This document shows positions 34,501-46,799 of a DNA stretch of 64,000 nt, piece after piece. The notes beneath the pieces are model-generated. The model searched no databases, was not told the origin of the DNA, and saw only the letters and a list, made by a program, of their open reading frames with translations. Source of the stretch: Tricholoma matsutake (Eukaryota > Basidiomycota > Agaricomycetes > Agaricales > Tricholomataceae); the NCBI GenBank assembly GCA_026075535.2, contig AP026550.1:3348001-3412000 (forward strand), read 5' to 3'. Position 1 is the first letter of the stretch. Each line of letters starts with the position of its first letter. Made by a program: the position numbers and the translations under genes.

Positions 34501-36257
34501 TGTAACATCTTTCACCGTATTTGCATTCCTCTTCACGGCATTAATCACAATGCAAATCGCTCCTGATTTCTTTGGCACCACTAGCATTGGAGCAGCTTGC
34601 TCCGCTCAAGCAGGGTGCCACCACCCTGCTCTGCAGTATTTCACTACCTTCTCAGAGAGGGGTTTCCTCATCGAGTCTGGACACTTTGGAAGATAGTAAT
34701 TGTACTTCTTCTTTTCGTCCACTAGTGGGATGTGATGGTTTATCTCCCTAAGGGGAGGTAGTTTGTCAGGTACTCTGCTGAGGATATCCTGACAAGATTG
34801 TTTCCACTCTTCTTGAAGATGTGGAAGGTCTTTCTTGGAGAGAGGACCTTTTGAGTAGGCCTTGGAGGCCAAGTCTTCACATATTGCAAAGAGAACATTG
34901 TTCAAGTCATCGACTTGTTCTGGCAGTAGCACCGCAGGAATGGAAGGGTCGAACCCAAAAGGTTCAAATTTAGGGCCCTCGGGAAATTGATCCTGAGTGA
35001 ATTCTCAGATGAACTCTTCCAATTCATCCTCGTTATCACTTTCAGGCTTCTTGTCAGGCCCCAGCAATATGGGGTCTGATACTCTCAAGCCTGAAGGACG
35101 ATGTTGAGCCTCAACATTGTCCACTTCCTCGATTTCTGCCTTCCTCTGTTTCACATAGGGAGGCTGGGCCTGTGTAGAACTCGGGACAACTTTGTCCAGG
35201 TCTCTTACTTTTTTAGCGGTCGGGTGCCCGCTACAGAGTCACTCATCCTTTGGAGGTTGAGGCCACATAGCATGCTGTCTGGCTTGCATGAAGGTGTTAG
35301 GGCCATCGATTACTGTATTGAGGTGCTTTCCTTTAACGCGTACTTCATCGTGTTCAAAGTCTAGGACTAGAGTTTCAATGTGATCAATGACCACAATGAC
35401 AATGCCAACAATGAGCTCATTAGCACTGTGGACCCCCCCATGCTGGAAATTCATACCCTTACCATGCTTCCTCATAAACACAGTTTTCAGAATGGCATCA
35501 TACCTATCGATGTTAACTACATTGAAATAGTGGGTATTTACCACTCCACCGATCTCAAAATCGGTGAAGAGTCTGAAGTTTATCTTTGAACGGCTGCCCA
35601 CAGTGCCTAATTGCAAAGGCACAGGTTCTTCCAATTCATGAGCCTTCAAGTTCACTGACATAGTGAATTCTGGCAAGATGGAATTGGTTGTACAGCCAGA
35701 ATCAAGCAGTACATAGGCTTCAAGATTGTGAAGCATCATCTTTGCAATGAAGCATTTGTTATCCTCCTCATAAGTCCGAGGAGGATGTTTAATCTTCTTC
35801 GAGGATTTCCTCAAAGTAGTCACGCCTTTAAAGTGCAGCTTGTTCTTGAAAAGGCTGTCCATCATGATGCCAAGCCATTCAGAGAATGATGGATGTTTAT
35901 TCTCTGTCTCACTCTCTGAGTCTTCCTCAGAGTCAGACACTGACTGGGCAGATGGGCAGCTATCGGAGTCATACTCCGAGAGAATTTCTCTGATCGCACC
36001 AAAGGGTTCAGTTCCTGAATCATCACAGGGAATATGCCCAGTGTCAGACTCGATGTTATACAGTTTGCCCTCAGAGCTGTACTGTGATCCATAAGGGATC
36101 TCCTCAGATAAGGCTGAACCATACTCCAAGGAAGAAATGCCTTCTGAGTCACTGTGTGCAGCGGTAAATCTCTCTTTCATCGCTGATCGAGAGTCCAAGC
36201 TCTTTTTAGGGCTTGGACCGTGCTCGTCACATTCTTTGCTACTACTATGAGTAGCAG
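31597..36257 (-). pseudogene. Gypsy-2 pol: protease, RT, RNase H, integrase, chromodomain-like tail
   Basis: In frame with gag after a TGA at 36257. Protease reads AYVLLDSGCTTNSI. RT has HVYLDNIFMFS at the active site, where the family has YxDD, so the second catalytic Asp is Asn (GAC-AAT, probably from GAC-GAT). RNase H has VICDASVFGTGTMY and IVTDHQALEFF. Integrase has a zinc region ending CDSCKHCICLKG, then Asp in GMDFIGPFPES, Asp in ICDQDSKF and Glu in DGITERANR. A chromodomain-like tail begins WYVKEITDHKWCG. Frame-preserving stops, mostly TGA, lie near 35238, 34975, 34603, 34410, 34046, 33391 and 32584. The element is inactive but carries few indels. Confidence 0.92.
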
Positions 36258-36438
36258 GTCAATCATTTGAGGAGGCTGATTCTTCTCTAGTGGCATACAT
36301 TTTTGCCGTTGGTCTTTGTTGCCTGTACTTTGGGCACTTAGGATCTGTGGAGTAATGAGGGCCTCCACAGTTGTAGCAAGTGGGAGCCTTGCTTTCACCA
36401 GACTTCTTGTCTGGTTTGTTTCTATTAGACCTGGAAGG
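36258..36438 (-). pseudogene. Gypsy-2 gag, C-terminal part with zinc knuckle
   Basis: This part continues the frame from 44193 once Gypsy-3 (36439-44192 plus one GAAGG copy) is removed. It carries the knuckle CYNCGGPHYSTDPKC, a basic tail, and a TGA at 36257-36259 that separates it from the protease. Ancestrally gag and pol were probably one frame. Confidence 0.85.
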
Positions 36439-37147
36439 TGTCAAGAACCGTTCCTCACCCGATCGGAACCCGCATTCCGTCCGACTCTTTCCCGCACATC
36501 TAACCCAACATTTGTCTACTCCTCCCGATTTTGTTCCTGGCCGCCTTGCACTGCCCACACTGCTGTGCACCAGGCCGCCTTGTACAGCACCCATGGCTGC
36601 CTTCCCAAGGCTGCCATCTAGTTTTGCAAATTCGACTATGGATTCCTGTGTGGCCTCCGCTAGGTAATTTATCTACACAGTTGAGACACTGCTGCAGTTC
36701 CCGTTTCTGTCCCGCTTTTATTCTGGACTCGAGTATTTAAGTTTAGCTAGTTTTGCCTTGTATTCCTCAGTTCGTATATCGACATAGACTCGACTTTAAT
36801 CTGCCAATCCAAACCTCCTTCTACTCCAACCTCAGTTCTCTAAGAGTCTGAACTCCATTCGACTCGACCTCCAGTCTCCCTCTGAAGTTCTAACCTGATC
36901 TGAACTTAACCTAAGTCCCTCCGTACTCCTTCCCGCATTTACCTGCACTTTCCCATTCCTACCTCCAAACCTCCAACTTGAAATTAGGACACCAGACGAG
37001 GTGAAGGGCACAGCTTCTTACAAGCTGAAGCCAAGTCCTTTCCATCTCCCCTCCCGCAGAATCTGCAATGACCTGACACCCTTCCATAAACAACACCTGC
37101 AGTGTCCGATCGGATTCCAATGAACCTCTTAGGATCAGTTCTTAACA
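36439..37147 (+). repeat. Gypsy-3 5' LTR
   Basis: 709 bp. It is shared with the Gypsy-3b LTR (61466-62171) and the solo LTR (62418-63123). It contains the inverted repeat CAGCTTCTTACAAGCTG near 37012. Differences from the 3' LTR are almost all at CpG sites. Confidence 0.95.
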
Positions 37148-37187
37148 GTATATACGAACTGACACTTCACTCATCCATTTCCTCTCT

Positions 37188-38567
37188 ATGACCCCTACCG
37201 AGACCCACCAGCACACAACAAGAAATTCCCAATGCGCTGGTACTATTCCAGGGATCTCTGCAATCCAGCGATCCACCCTTTCCGACCCTCGACCCGCCAC
37301 TACTTTTGGAGTGTCTTCCAGACCCTCAAACATCTTCCAACAAATCGGCTCAGGAGCCCCCTCAATCAGTGCCAATCTCATGTCCACCCATGCCCCGCAA
37401 CCTTCCAGCAACCCAGAAGTTTTTCGATCAAGAACTCCCCTTGAGTACGTAGGGGGCATCAACCAGCCTGAACCCTTCAGGTTGGAAGATCCTGGTCTAG
37501 AGGATGGACCCCCCAGCAGACCCGATGACTCTAGCAGTCCTGACGGCCCTGGGGGTGACCCCGATCCCAATGATCCTGAGGATCAACCTCCCGCAGGGGA
37601 AAACCCTGACCCAGGGGATAGGTTCATAGATGTTCTTTACAACCTCTCGGAGAGTATCCGCACCCTCCAACAAAACAACGCACCCAAGACTGAGAAAATC
37701 AAAGTTCGTGACCCCGACACCTTCGATGGCTCCAACCCAAAGAAACTTAGAGACTTCCTAGTCTCGTGTAATCTTCATTTCCGCAACCATCCGCACATAT
37801 TTTCTTCTGATGAGAAAAAGATCATATTTATCCTTTTGTATCTCAAGGGATCAGCTCTCAGTTGGTTTGAACCTGGTCTTAATGACCCGACTGATTCTGC
37901 ACACTGGATGTGGGATTATGAAGCTTTCCTTGCCGAACTAGAGAGGAACTTTGGCCCACATGACCCGGTCGGGGATGCGGAAAAAGCCCTTTCCGACTTA
38001 GCAATGAAAAAAGGTGGTTGCATCACAAAGTATAATGTTGACTTCTGGGAGTTAGCTTCTAGGGTCAACTGGAATGAGGCAGCCCTCCATGACCGCTATT
38101 TCCGTGGTCTTCCGCTCTGACTTCATACAGAAGTCCTTCGGGGTGGTAAACCTGACACCCTTGCAGAACTGCGCTTGAAAGTGCAGGACTGCGATGATAT
38201 CTATTGGATGCAGGAGGATGAAACCCGATTCGAAACTAAGAATCCTGGAAACTCTTCTACCCCTGTCAAGAAGGACACCCCCAAAAGTTCTTCCCAGTCT
38301 ACCAATCAATCCTCTTCGAACTCTGCTCAGGGTAACTCCTCCAACCAGCAGTCTTCTGTGACAAAGAACACTTCCAAGTTGTCCATCTCCGATAAATTGG
38401 GGAAGAATGGCAAACTTACTGTGGAAGAATGAGGATGTTGCATGAGGGAAAGACTTTGTCTCTACTGCAGCGAAGAAGGGCATGTAGCAGGAAACTGCCC
38501 GAAATCTAAAGCCGCAAAAGCCCGTGCATCTGCTGTGATTCCCAAATCCGCAGACTCAGAAAAATAG
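37188..38567 (+). pseudogene. Gypsy-3 gag
   Basis: 460 codons from ATG 37188 (40 nt after the LTR) to TAG 38565. A Pro-rich N-terminus with an acidic PGDRF stretch leads into a capsid domain (KKLRDFLVSCNLHFRNHP ... GSALSWFEPGL) and a zinc knuckle CLYCSEEGHVAGNC. Two in-frame TGA codons (38118 and 38430) interrupt it, both plausibly from CGA. The homologous gag in Gypsy-3b reads through the first of these positions (LLLQLC). Gag assembles the virus-like particle in this family. Confidence 0.9.
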
Positions 38568-41500
38568 TCTGCAACCCTCAGGATACAGCCATTGGGGCTG
38601 GGGGTTGCATTGACCTTACCCACTTGGCTGCCTATGTTTGTCTCAATGCATCTGCTCTTTCTGACCCTGACTCCCTAACCATTCTTTTAACCTTTCCCGA
38701 CTCTTCCGCCCCTTTCTGAACCCTTATTGACTCTGGCTCCTCCCACTGCTTCCTTGACTCCTCTTTCGTGTTGAATAACCAACTCAGCACAGAATCCATT
38801 AACCTGATCGGTTTACGACTCTTTGATGGATCTTGCAACTCCACCATAACTCAGATCGTCAAACTTCCAGTCACCTTCCCTGCTGGCGAAGTATTCAATT
38901 TGTTATTTTATGTAACCTCGCTCGACTCTTCCTGTTCTGCTGTACTTGGTCATAACTGGCTGAAGCAATACAATCCGTTGATTGACTGGTCTTCAAGCCA
39001 ACTCGCTTTCCGCTCTGCAGATCATAGAGGTCCAGCACCCCTGATGTCACCTTTGTCCCCGAATCTTCCAGTAGAAATCCTCGACTCCTCCGCACTTTCC
39101 GAAACCCCCATTCCTCCTAAATTTACAACCCCCGACATCTCCTTCATCAACGCTGCTGCTTATGCGCATGCTAGCAAACTTCCTGGGGCAGTAGCTTTTC
39201 AGATGACCTTCGCTCCAGAAGGGTTATCCGCCCACTCCGCCCAATCTGCTAACTCATCCGACCTCTCTGATATTCTGCCTGAGTATCACAAATTTGCTGA
39301 TGTCTTTAATAAGACTAAAGCGGATACCCTTCCTCCGCATTGGTCTTACGACCTCAAGATAGAGACAGAAGACAATACTCCTCCACCTCCGGGTCGCATG
39401 TATTCTCTCTCTCCCTCTGAATTAGAAGCCTTACGAGTCTTCATTGATGAAAACATCCACTCAGGTTTCATCCGCCCATCCAAGTCTCCGCATGGCGCTC
39501 CGATTCTCTTCATCAAGAAGAAGGACGGTAGTCTCTGACTTTGTGTCAACTACCGAGGACTTAACTGTCTTATGAAGAAAGACCGCTACCCACTTCCTCT
39601 CATTTCCAACCTACTTGACTCTCCCCGCAAAGCCCGCTTATTCACCAAAATAGACTTGCAGCACGCTTATCACCTAGTCCGCATCGCTGATGGTGATGAG
39701 TGGAAAACTACTTTCTGCACCTGCTATGGATCCTTCGAGTGGTGGGTGGTTCCCTTTGGACTCACTAATGCACCCGCAGCTTTCCAGCGGTTTATGAATG
39801 ACATCTTCAGCAACATGCTGGATGTTTGTGTCATTGTATACCTTGACGACATCCTAATCTATTCCAATGACAAGTCCCAGCACGGGGCTCACGTCAAAGA
39901 AGTCCTCTGCCATCTCCGGAAAAATGGACTTTACGCCTCTCCACAGAAATGTGAGTTCCACAAAGACACCGTCGAATATTTAGGTTTCATCCTTTCACCA
40001 GATGGACTGCGGATGTCTGAAGATAAAAGTCAAAACCATGCTTGACTGGCCCAAGCCTAGAAAAGTTAAGGATATTCAATCCTTCTTAGGCTTTTGCAAC
40101 TTTTACTGCTGCTTAATTAATGGCTATTCAGACATTGTCATCCCACTCACCCGCTTGACGCGGAAATCTGCACCATGGGACTTCAACAAGAAGTGCCATG
40201 ACACTTTTGAAAAGCTCAAACAAGAATTCACCCACACCCCCATCTTAACGCAATGGGTACCTGACTCACAAATGGTACTTGAAACTGACGCTTCCGACTA
40301 TGCCCTAGCGGCAATCCTTTCGGTTTACACTACGGATGGAGAAATCCATCCGGTTGCTTTTCACTCCTGCTCCTTTAATCCCGCTGAACTAAATTATGAC
40401 ACCCATGACAAGGAACTCTTGGCCATCTTTGAAGCCTTCAAACACTGGCCGCAGTACTTCGAGGGTTCTGCAAACCCGGTTGATGTGGTCACCGACCACA
40501 AGAATCTGGAGTACTTCAGCACTACTAAGTTGCTCACCCGCCACCAGGCCCGTTGGTCTGAGTACCTTTCCCAGTTCAATCTTGTCATCTGCTTCTGCCC
40601 CGGAAAATTAGGGACCAAGCCAGATGCGCTCACTAGACGTTGGGACATCTACCGCAAAGGGGCAAATAGCGACTTTGCCTCCATAAACCCAACCAACTTC
40701 CGACCTGTATTCACACAGGAACAGCTCACCTCTTCCCTTCGCGCCACCTATTTCGCCACACCCATCCTTTGACAAGCAGTAGTCATGGATGTTGAGAAAC
40801 TTCACCACGACATCCGCACCTCCCTACCTCTTGACCCCTTTTCATCCACACATCTTCCGACACCTATTGACCCCAACTGGACCATAGACGAGGCAGGTCT
40901 CCTCTGCCACTTCGACTGGATTTATGTTCCAGACGTCGCAGATCTTTGCCTCAAGGTCCTTCAGTACAAACACAATCACATCCTCTCTGGCCACTTTGGA
41001 CAAAATAAAACCCAGCAGCTTGTCCGCTGGGAATATGTCTGGCCAAACCTCTGCACCTTTGTGCAGGAATTCTGCAAATCCTGTACCACTTGCAAACAAT
41101 CCAAATCACCTTGACACAAGCCCTATGGGTTTCTAAAGCAACTTCCGGTTCTGGAATGACCTTGGAACTCCATCTCCATGGATTTCATTGAGCAACTACC
41201 CGACTCCGATGGTCACACCACTATCCTGGTCATCATTGACCGTCTCACCAAGCAAGGCATCTTCATCCCAACTGTCAACAAAATCACAGCCCAAGAACTA
41301 GCCAACCTGTTCGTCCTCCACGTCTTCTCCAAGCATGGCGTTCCATCACACGTCACTTGCAACCGGGGATCCGAGTTTGTCTCCCATTTCTTCCGCTCCC
41401 TCGGAAAAGCGCTCGACATGTGGATCCACTTCACTTCCAGTTATCACCCACAAGGTGATGGTCAGACAGAACGACTTAATCAGACCTTGGAGCAGTACCT

Positions 41501-42254
41501 CCGGATCTTCTGCAACTATCAGCAGGACGGCTGGTCTCACTTCTTACCCTTGGGCAAATTTGCCTACAACAATGCTCCTTCCGCCTCTACAGGCGTATCC
41601 CCTTTCTTTGCCAACAAAGGCTATCACCCAAACATTTCCGTCTTTCCAGAACACGACTTAGCTTCACAGCATGCCCACGAGTTTGTCGTTGACTTAGATG
41701 ACCTTCATCAGGAGCTTCGGAAACAGCTTGCGGCTGCTCAAGAGTGTTATCAAGGTCCTGCGGACAAACATCGGGCACCCGCACCTGACTTCAACATTGG
41801 TGACTCTGCCTACGTCACTGCAGAAAATATCCACACCACTCATCCTTCCAAGAAACTTTCTGAAATGCACCATGGCCCCTTCGAAATCATCGCCCACCCC
41901 GGCACTCACTCAGTCACTCTGCGGCTCCCGGATCACATGCGGGCCATTCACCCTGTTTTCCATGTCTCTCAACTAGAGAAACACTCCCCAAACACAATCC
42001 CAAATCGAGTACAACCTCCACCTCCTCCGATCACCATCAATGACGAGCTCGAATATGAGATCGCCAAAGTCCTCGACTCCAAAGTTGACAACCGATGTCG
42101 CTGCAAGATTCTCTACCTCATCCGATGGGAAGGCTACCAGGGAACCGATGAAGAGACCTCCTGGCTACCTGTTATGGAGCTTGACCATGCCCAAGAACTC
42201 CTTGTGGATTTTCACACTCGCTACCCGCAGAAACCCAGACCATTACCCGCTTAA
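38561..42254 (+). pseudogene. Gypsy-3 pol (protease, RT, RNase H, integrase, chromodomain)
   Basis: Pol is in the -1 frame relative to gag and overlaps its stop. Protease has TLIDSGSSHCFLDS, RT has [10 protein letters not shown], and RNase H has LETDASDYALAA and VVTDHKNLEYF. The integrase zinc region ends CTTCKQSK. Its core has Asp in SMDFIEQLP and Glu in DGQTERLNQ, but the second catalytic Asp is Asn in VTCNRGSEF. The tail ends in a chromodomain (YEIAKVLDSKVDNRCRCK). One extra A in an A-run near 40027 shifts the frame. In-frame stops at 38718, 39536, 40770, 41112 and 41157 are all TGA. Confidence 0.92.
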
Positions 42255-42338
42255 AGTCTATTCACGTTACTTATTCACTCAGTCTGAACTCAGAAACAAA
42301 ATTCATTGAAAAGTTTATTTTTGGATCCGACCAGATCC

Positions 42339-43348
42339 CTACACTACCTCCGCTTCTCCCTCTCCATCTTCATCACCCTCTCCCCCAACTTCACCCTCTT
42401 CTCCACCCTCGTCCTTCTCTTCACCCTCCTCACCTCCACTCTCACTCTCCTCCCTGTCATCCGCCCGCCTTTTCTCCAGATACCTCTGGAAGGCTGCCCA
42501 GTCATCTCCGGACTTGTGGATCCTGGGTCTTTCCCACCGGGACTCTCGCACCGCTCACTCCACCTCTTCGTCACCCTCGTCGCTCTCCTCCTCGGTGCTT
42601 TCTTCCTCCACCCACTCTGGGTCCAAAGCATCCTGGATCTCCCCCATCGACTCCCGCACTGCAATTGCCACCTCTCCAAACCCCTTCCTCACTGTTTTCA
42701 CCAGCTGCCGCAGCAGCTCCGCCACCTCCCTGCTGTTTTCCGCTGGGCCCATTGTCCCCGCTACAGACCTTGCCTCCTTTGCTGCAGGGGCCTCTTGCCC
42801 CTCCCACACTACCTCCTCGCACTTATGTTTGATGCGCATGCAATTGTCGCACATGCGTCCCTTCGCACCTATCTTGAAACATGAGACCTTTTGATATTTG
42901 CATCTGGGCCACTTGTCAGTAAGAGAACACTGAGAAGGAAAACGATTATGCACCTTTTGCAGGGCAATGCGGCCTGCACCCACACTGGACCCTCCGACTC
43001 CTCCGATTCCATTTGCGCCTTCGACTTGGCAACTTTCTTCTTCTTCGGGGACTTGCTCCCCTCTGCCTCATCTTCCAAACCCGTGGCTGCTGCCGCCCGC
43101 TTCTTCTCCGCGCGTCTTGCAGCTGCTGCCTCTTTTTTCCACACCTCTGCCTGGCGCGCCTCCTCAACCTTTGCAGCCTCCTCTGCAGCCTTTTGCTCCT
43201 CCTGCACCCGGCATTCCTCTTCCCTCGCCGCTTCCTCTAGCTCCTTCATCTCCCTTTCCATCTGCTCCCTCAGTGCCCGCTCCCTCTGTTCGTGTTGGGC
43301 CTTCATTGCGGCCATTTTGATCTGCGCGGAGACTGCTGGGGTGGACAT
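42339..43348 (-). pseudogene. Antisense coiled-coil, cysteine-rich ORF inside Gypsy-3
   Basis: Opposite in strand to pol, between the pol stop and the 3' LTR. From a likely ATG at 43348 it encodes a long Glu/Arg/Ala coiled coil (EQMEREMKELEEAAREEE region), a Lys-rich nuclear-localisation-like run SPKKKKVAKSK, and a Cys-rich motif PCKRC ... CKYQKVSCF ... CDNCMRIKHKC. A helical segment and an acidic tail follow. The frame changes inside the Cys motif near 42935, through either a tiny intron or a one-base indel. One TGA at 42555 interrupts the tail. The Cys pattern resembles zinc-binding modules found in basidiomycete Gag-like or Zn-cluster proteins, but I cannot assign a family. The function is unknown. 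Confidence 0.68.
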
Positions 43349-43483
43349 TTCTGATATGTGATGGGAGTAGGAAACAACGTGAAAAATTTTCAACCAATTG
43401 CCGCATTTGGAAATTCAACCAACTTCCTCATTCGGACTCAAACTCTCACATGCCTCCTAGGCTCGGCACTAAGGGGGAAATAC

Positions 43484-44192
43484 TGTCAAGAACCGTTCCT
43501 CGCCCAATCGGAACCCGCATTCTGTCCAACTCTTTCCCGCACGTCTAACCCGACATTTGTCTACTCCTCCCAATTTCATTCCTGGCCACCTTGCACTGCC
43601 CACACTGCTGTGCACCAGGCCACCTTGTACAGCACCCACAGCTGCCTTCCCAAGGCTGCCGTCTAGTTTTGCAAATTTGACTACGGATTCCTGTGTGGCC
43701 TCCGCTAGGTAATCTATCTATGCAGTCGAGACACTGCCGCAGTTCCCATTTCTGTCCTGCTTTTATTCCAGACTCTAGTATTTAAGTTTAGCTAGTTTTG
43801 CCTTGTATTCCTCAGTTCGTATATCGACATAGACTCGACTTTAATCTGCCAATCCAAACCTCCTTCTACTCCAACCTCAGTTCTCTAAGAGTCTGAACTC
43901 CGTTTGACTCGACCTCCAGTCTCCCTCTGAAGTTCTAACCTGATCTGAACTTAACCTAAGTCCCTCCGTACTCCTTCCCACGTTTACCTGCACTTTCCCA
44001 TTCCTACCTCCAAACCTCCAACTTGAAATTAGGACACCAGATGAGGTGAAGGGTGCAGCTTCTTACAAGCTGAAGCCAAGTCCTTTCCATCTCCCCTCCC
44101 ACAGAATCCGCAACGACCCGACACCCTTCCGTAAACAACATCCGCAGTGTCCGATCGGATTCCAATGAACCTCTTAGGATCAGTTCTTAACA
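43484..44192 (+). repeat. Gypsy-3 3' LTR
   Basis: 709 bp, following the purine tract AAGGGGGAAA, with the GAAGG target duplication on its right. Confidence 0.95.
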
Positions 44193-46395
44193 GAAGGTAT
44201 GCTTCCAGGGGAATGATGTCGTGTATCCCAATGCTCCTTGTAATGGCGATCTTGATCACCGTAGCTTTGGTGGTCTTTGTCCGGATATTTTGAACCGGAC
44301 AGTTTAGAGTTATCACGATAATTTTTATCGTGTTTATTGTAACGTTCTTGCAACCATCCATCAGATCTTTCAGGAAAAGGATCCTTCATTTTGGGAGCTT
44401 GAGTCAAAGAGGATGTCTTTGACTTCATGGATTCCATGATATGCTTCTTTTCATTGAAGCGTTTTCTCATTTTTCCAATTTCCTCCACCTGACAGGCATA
44501 GCGCAAAATATCTCCCACTGAGCTAGTCTCAGCAGAGCATCCTTTGTCCAGTACAAAGGATATGATGTTGTTGGGCAACCCAGTCACCAACTGGGTCTTG
44601 AAGGTGAAAGGATCTGGTGCCTGGATCATTCTGGTAGCATAGCACTCCAGTTTGTGGTAGTAACCCATAACACCTTCTTCAGCATTATAATCGACGTGCC
44701 AAAATTTGTCGGTCCCATCATAGGTTGCATTCTCATGCACAAACTGGTCATATAGGCCAGTTATGACCTCCTTGAAAGTCCAGGCAGCTCGTTGACAGTA
44801 TGCACCATCAACACTGTCCTCAAACCAAGTCAAGGTGGTGTTCTCGAGGAACATCGCCATATACTCAATACGGTCTGAGGACAGATCTGGACCACATACT
44901 TTGTTCACCTTCAGCCAACGAAGGAGGGCATTCAGCCATCGTTCGAAGCCTTTGGTGTCTGGTATTCCACCGTACTTAGGTGGATTTGGGACACACGGAC
45001 CATTCTTACCACTAGTGGTAGGAACTTCAGTCAAGACAGAGACTTTGCTGTCGATCTGTCTGTAGATCTTCGTATGAATGTCCATCAAGTATTTTGAGGG
45101 TCAAAGAAAACCTTTTCCTCAATAGGAATTGGGACGGGAAGATACAGAATATCTAGACAAGGATCGACTAGATGAATGCTGTGCCCGGCTACCTCGTCTG
45201 TGGTGAGACGAGGTCTTATTAGCAATCTCTTCCTCACTTGGGGAAGAGTGTTTGGTGTTTTCGTTACTCAAGGTGCTATATGACAAGTCAGTGCTACTTT
45301 CATCTCCATCATCACCAGAACCATTGCCATCTGGTGGCCCGTCCTTGCCTGCATGACTCTGTGCAGGATTTTTGGACCCTCCTGGTGGGGCTTTCTCTTG
45401 CTTATCATGGCAAGAGTTCTTGCTGTTCTTATCCCAAGGATTACAATCCTTGTCAAAACAAATCCCTTGATCAGGAATTGATGTGGGTTGTCCATCCTGG
45501 ATATCACCATCGCGTATCCTCTGGAGGACTAACTTATTATTGTCAATGTAATGTACCTTCTTCTTGGAAGGTACCTCGACCAGTGTTACTGGTGTGGTTG
45601 GACATGGGTTAACACATTCCTGGGAAGGGGACAGTTGCTGCTCCACATGTTCGGCTGTACGAGGAGTAGTAGGTCTGGATACAGACCTACGGAAACATTG
45701 TCTGGCGTAAGCAAACACCAGATCTTTAAGTTGGATTTCCAACTTAACAGGTTCGAAGTCCCAGGCATCCCTGGCATGGCCAAGGATATTGGTAGCGAGC
45801 TGAACAAAATGCCAAGCTCTGAACTCTTCATCCGACTCATCCTCTCTAGGTTTCTTGAGAGGTTTCTTCTCTTCACGCCGATGTAGTCTTTTGTGTTTGT
45901 CCATCAGCATCGGCGGCACCAACGGGGCTAACTCTGGCCATTGGGCAGAGAATAGTCTGGGTGTAGTATACTCCAGACATTGTTGGGGAAGATCAATATA
46001 ATTACCGGGGGTGGCCCGGTATTCAGGGACTCTGGAGTTAGTTCATCCAGAGGTGAGAGTCCTTGTAACCCCGGATTAGGTCTGGGGGTTGACCAAGCAC
46101 TTCGTCGACTACTTTTCGATGAGTTAGATTTCTTTGAGTTGAGGTCGCTGTCATCCTCGACCATCACCTGGGCTGTGCAAAGTCCGAGCGCAGAGGAATC
46201 AATCATTCTCATAGTGGATATATGCGCTTCAAGGTTCACTGCCTGTATTGTAGGAGACAGTAAATTTCTCGAGGTGCTTGTATGCGCCTCAAGTGGTTTG
46301 GGTATGCTCAAATTTTGCGTGACCTGCAACAAAGCAGGTTTGGTCTTATTTCTGGTTCTTGCCCTGGCTGTTGAAGCCATGGCTGATGGGGTCAA
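44193..46395 (-). pseudogene. Gypsy-2 gag, N-terminal and capsid parts
   Basis: A Ser/Pro-rich N-terminus (46395 to about 46000) shifts frame near 46000 into YIDLPQQCLEYTTPRLF and a conserved block (FRAWHFVQLATNILGHARDA). A Ser-rich linker follows, then TGA codons at 45119 and about 45104, and the capsid segment (FERWLNALLRWLKVNKVCG, TLTWFEDSV, VTGLPNNIISFVL). The frame runs to the Gypsy-3 insertion and resumes at 36438. Confidence 0.85.
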
Positions 46396-46601
46396 TATTG
46401 GTCTTTAGCAGTAGGGAACAAAAATTTTCGGTTGTAGCAGCGGGCGAAAAGCAATAAGAAGAAAATGTTGATTCGAGTGCTGGGTGCTTGAGTCGGGTCC
46501 TAGTGATGGATTTGCTTCCATTGCTGATTGCATTGGGGAATTTTCACCCTTCGCAGGAGACGTTGAGCGAAACTCTATATGAGTTTTGGTGTTCAAAATA
46601 G

Positions 46602-46794
46602 TGTAGTGAGTCGAGGGGGATCTCCTTATATCACACAGCAAAAGAACACAAATAATGTATATATTTCATGTAATGGCAGTGGTAAAAAAAGATGCTTATC
46701 TAAATTGAGGACTGGTCCCTATATAGGGACCAGTCAGGCCAATAGCAAGTAATTATAATATGTACAAACATGGGTCAAGCCCCGGGTCACCACA
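46602..46794 (-). repeat. Gypsy-2 5' LTR
   Basis: 193 bp with the same 26-bp palindrome (46710-46735) as the 3' LTR. On the minus strand the sequence after the LTR begins CTATTTTGAACACC. I could not assign it to a tRNA. Confidence 0.92.
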
Positions 46795-46799
46795 GTCAT

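Larger units (their letters stand above)
36439..44192 (+). mobile_element. Gypsy-3: recent gypsy element with an antisense ORF
   Basis: Two 709-bp LTRs (36439-37147 and 43484-44192) and a perfect 5-bp target duplication GAAGG (36434-36438 and 44193-44197). The terminal repeats TGTCAAGAAC and GTTCTTAACA pair at nine of ten bases. Gag and pol are nearly complete. Between pol and the polypurine tract (AAGGGGGAAATAC, 43471-43483) lies a 1-kb antisense ORF. It is the innermost member of the nest. Confidence 0.96.
28876..46794 (-). mobile_element. Gypsy-2: chromodomain-type gypsy element with an extra 3' ORF
   Basis: 193-bp LTRs at 28876-29068 and 46602-46794 and a target duplication GTCGT (28871-28875) / GTCAT (46795-46799) that differs by one CpG transition. 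On the minus strand the order is gag, protease, RT, RNase H, integrase, chromodomain-like tail, extra ORF, 3' LTR. From about 45922 to 31597 the coding sequence is a single frame once Gypsy-3 is removed, with only stop codons interrupting it. One frameshift lies near 46000. Confidence 0.93.

Noticed and set aside
35101..36740. Plus-strand frames over the Gypsy-2 gag/protease and the Gypsy-3 LTR
   Set aside because: They are antisense to well-supported coding sequence or lie within an LTR.
38558..38567. A canonical -1 slippery heptamer at the Gypsy-3 gag-pol overlap
   Set aside because: Pol is in the -1 frame, but AGAAAAA before the TAG does not fit the X-XXY-YYZ pattern in the gag register, so the mechanism there is unclear.
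42339..42894. Plus-strand frames opposite the antisense ORF in Gypsy-3
   Set aside because: They are Ser/Pro/Leu-rich shadows of the Glu/Arg-rich antisense protein, with no recognisable motif.
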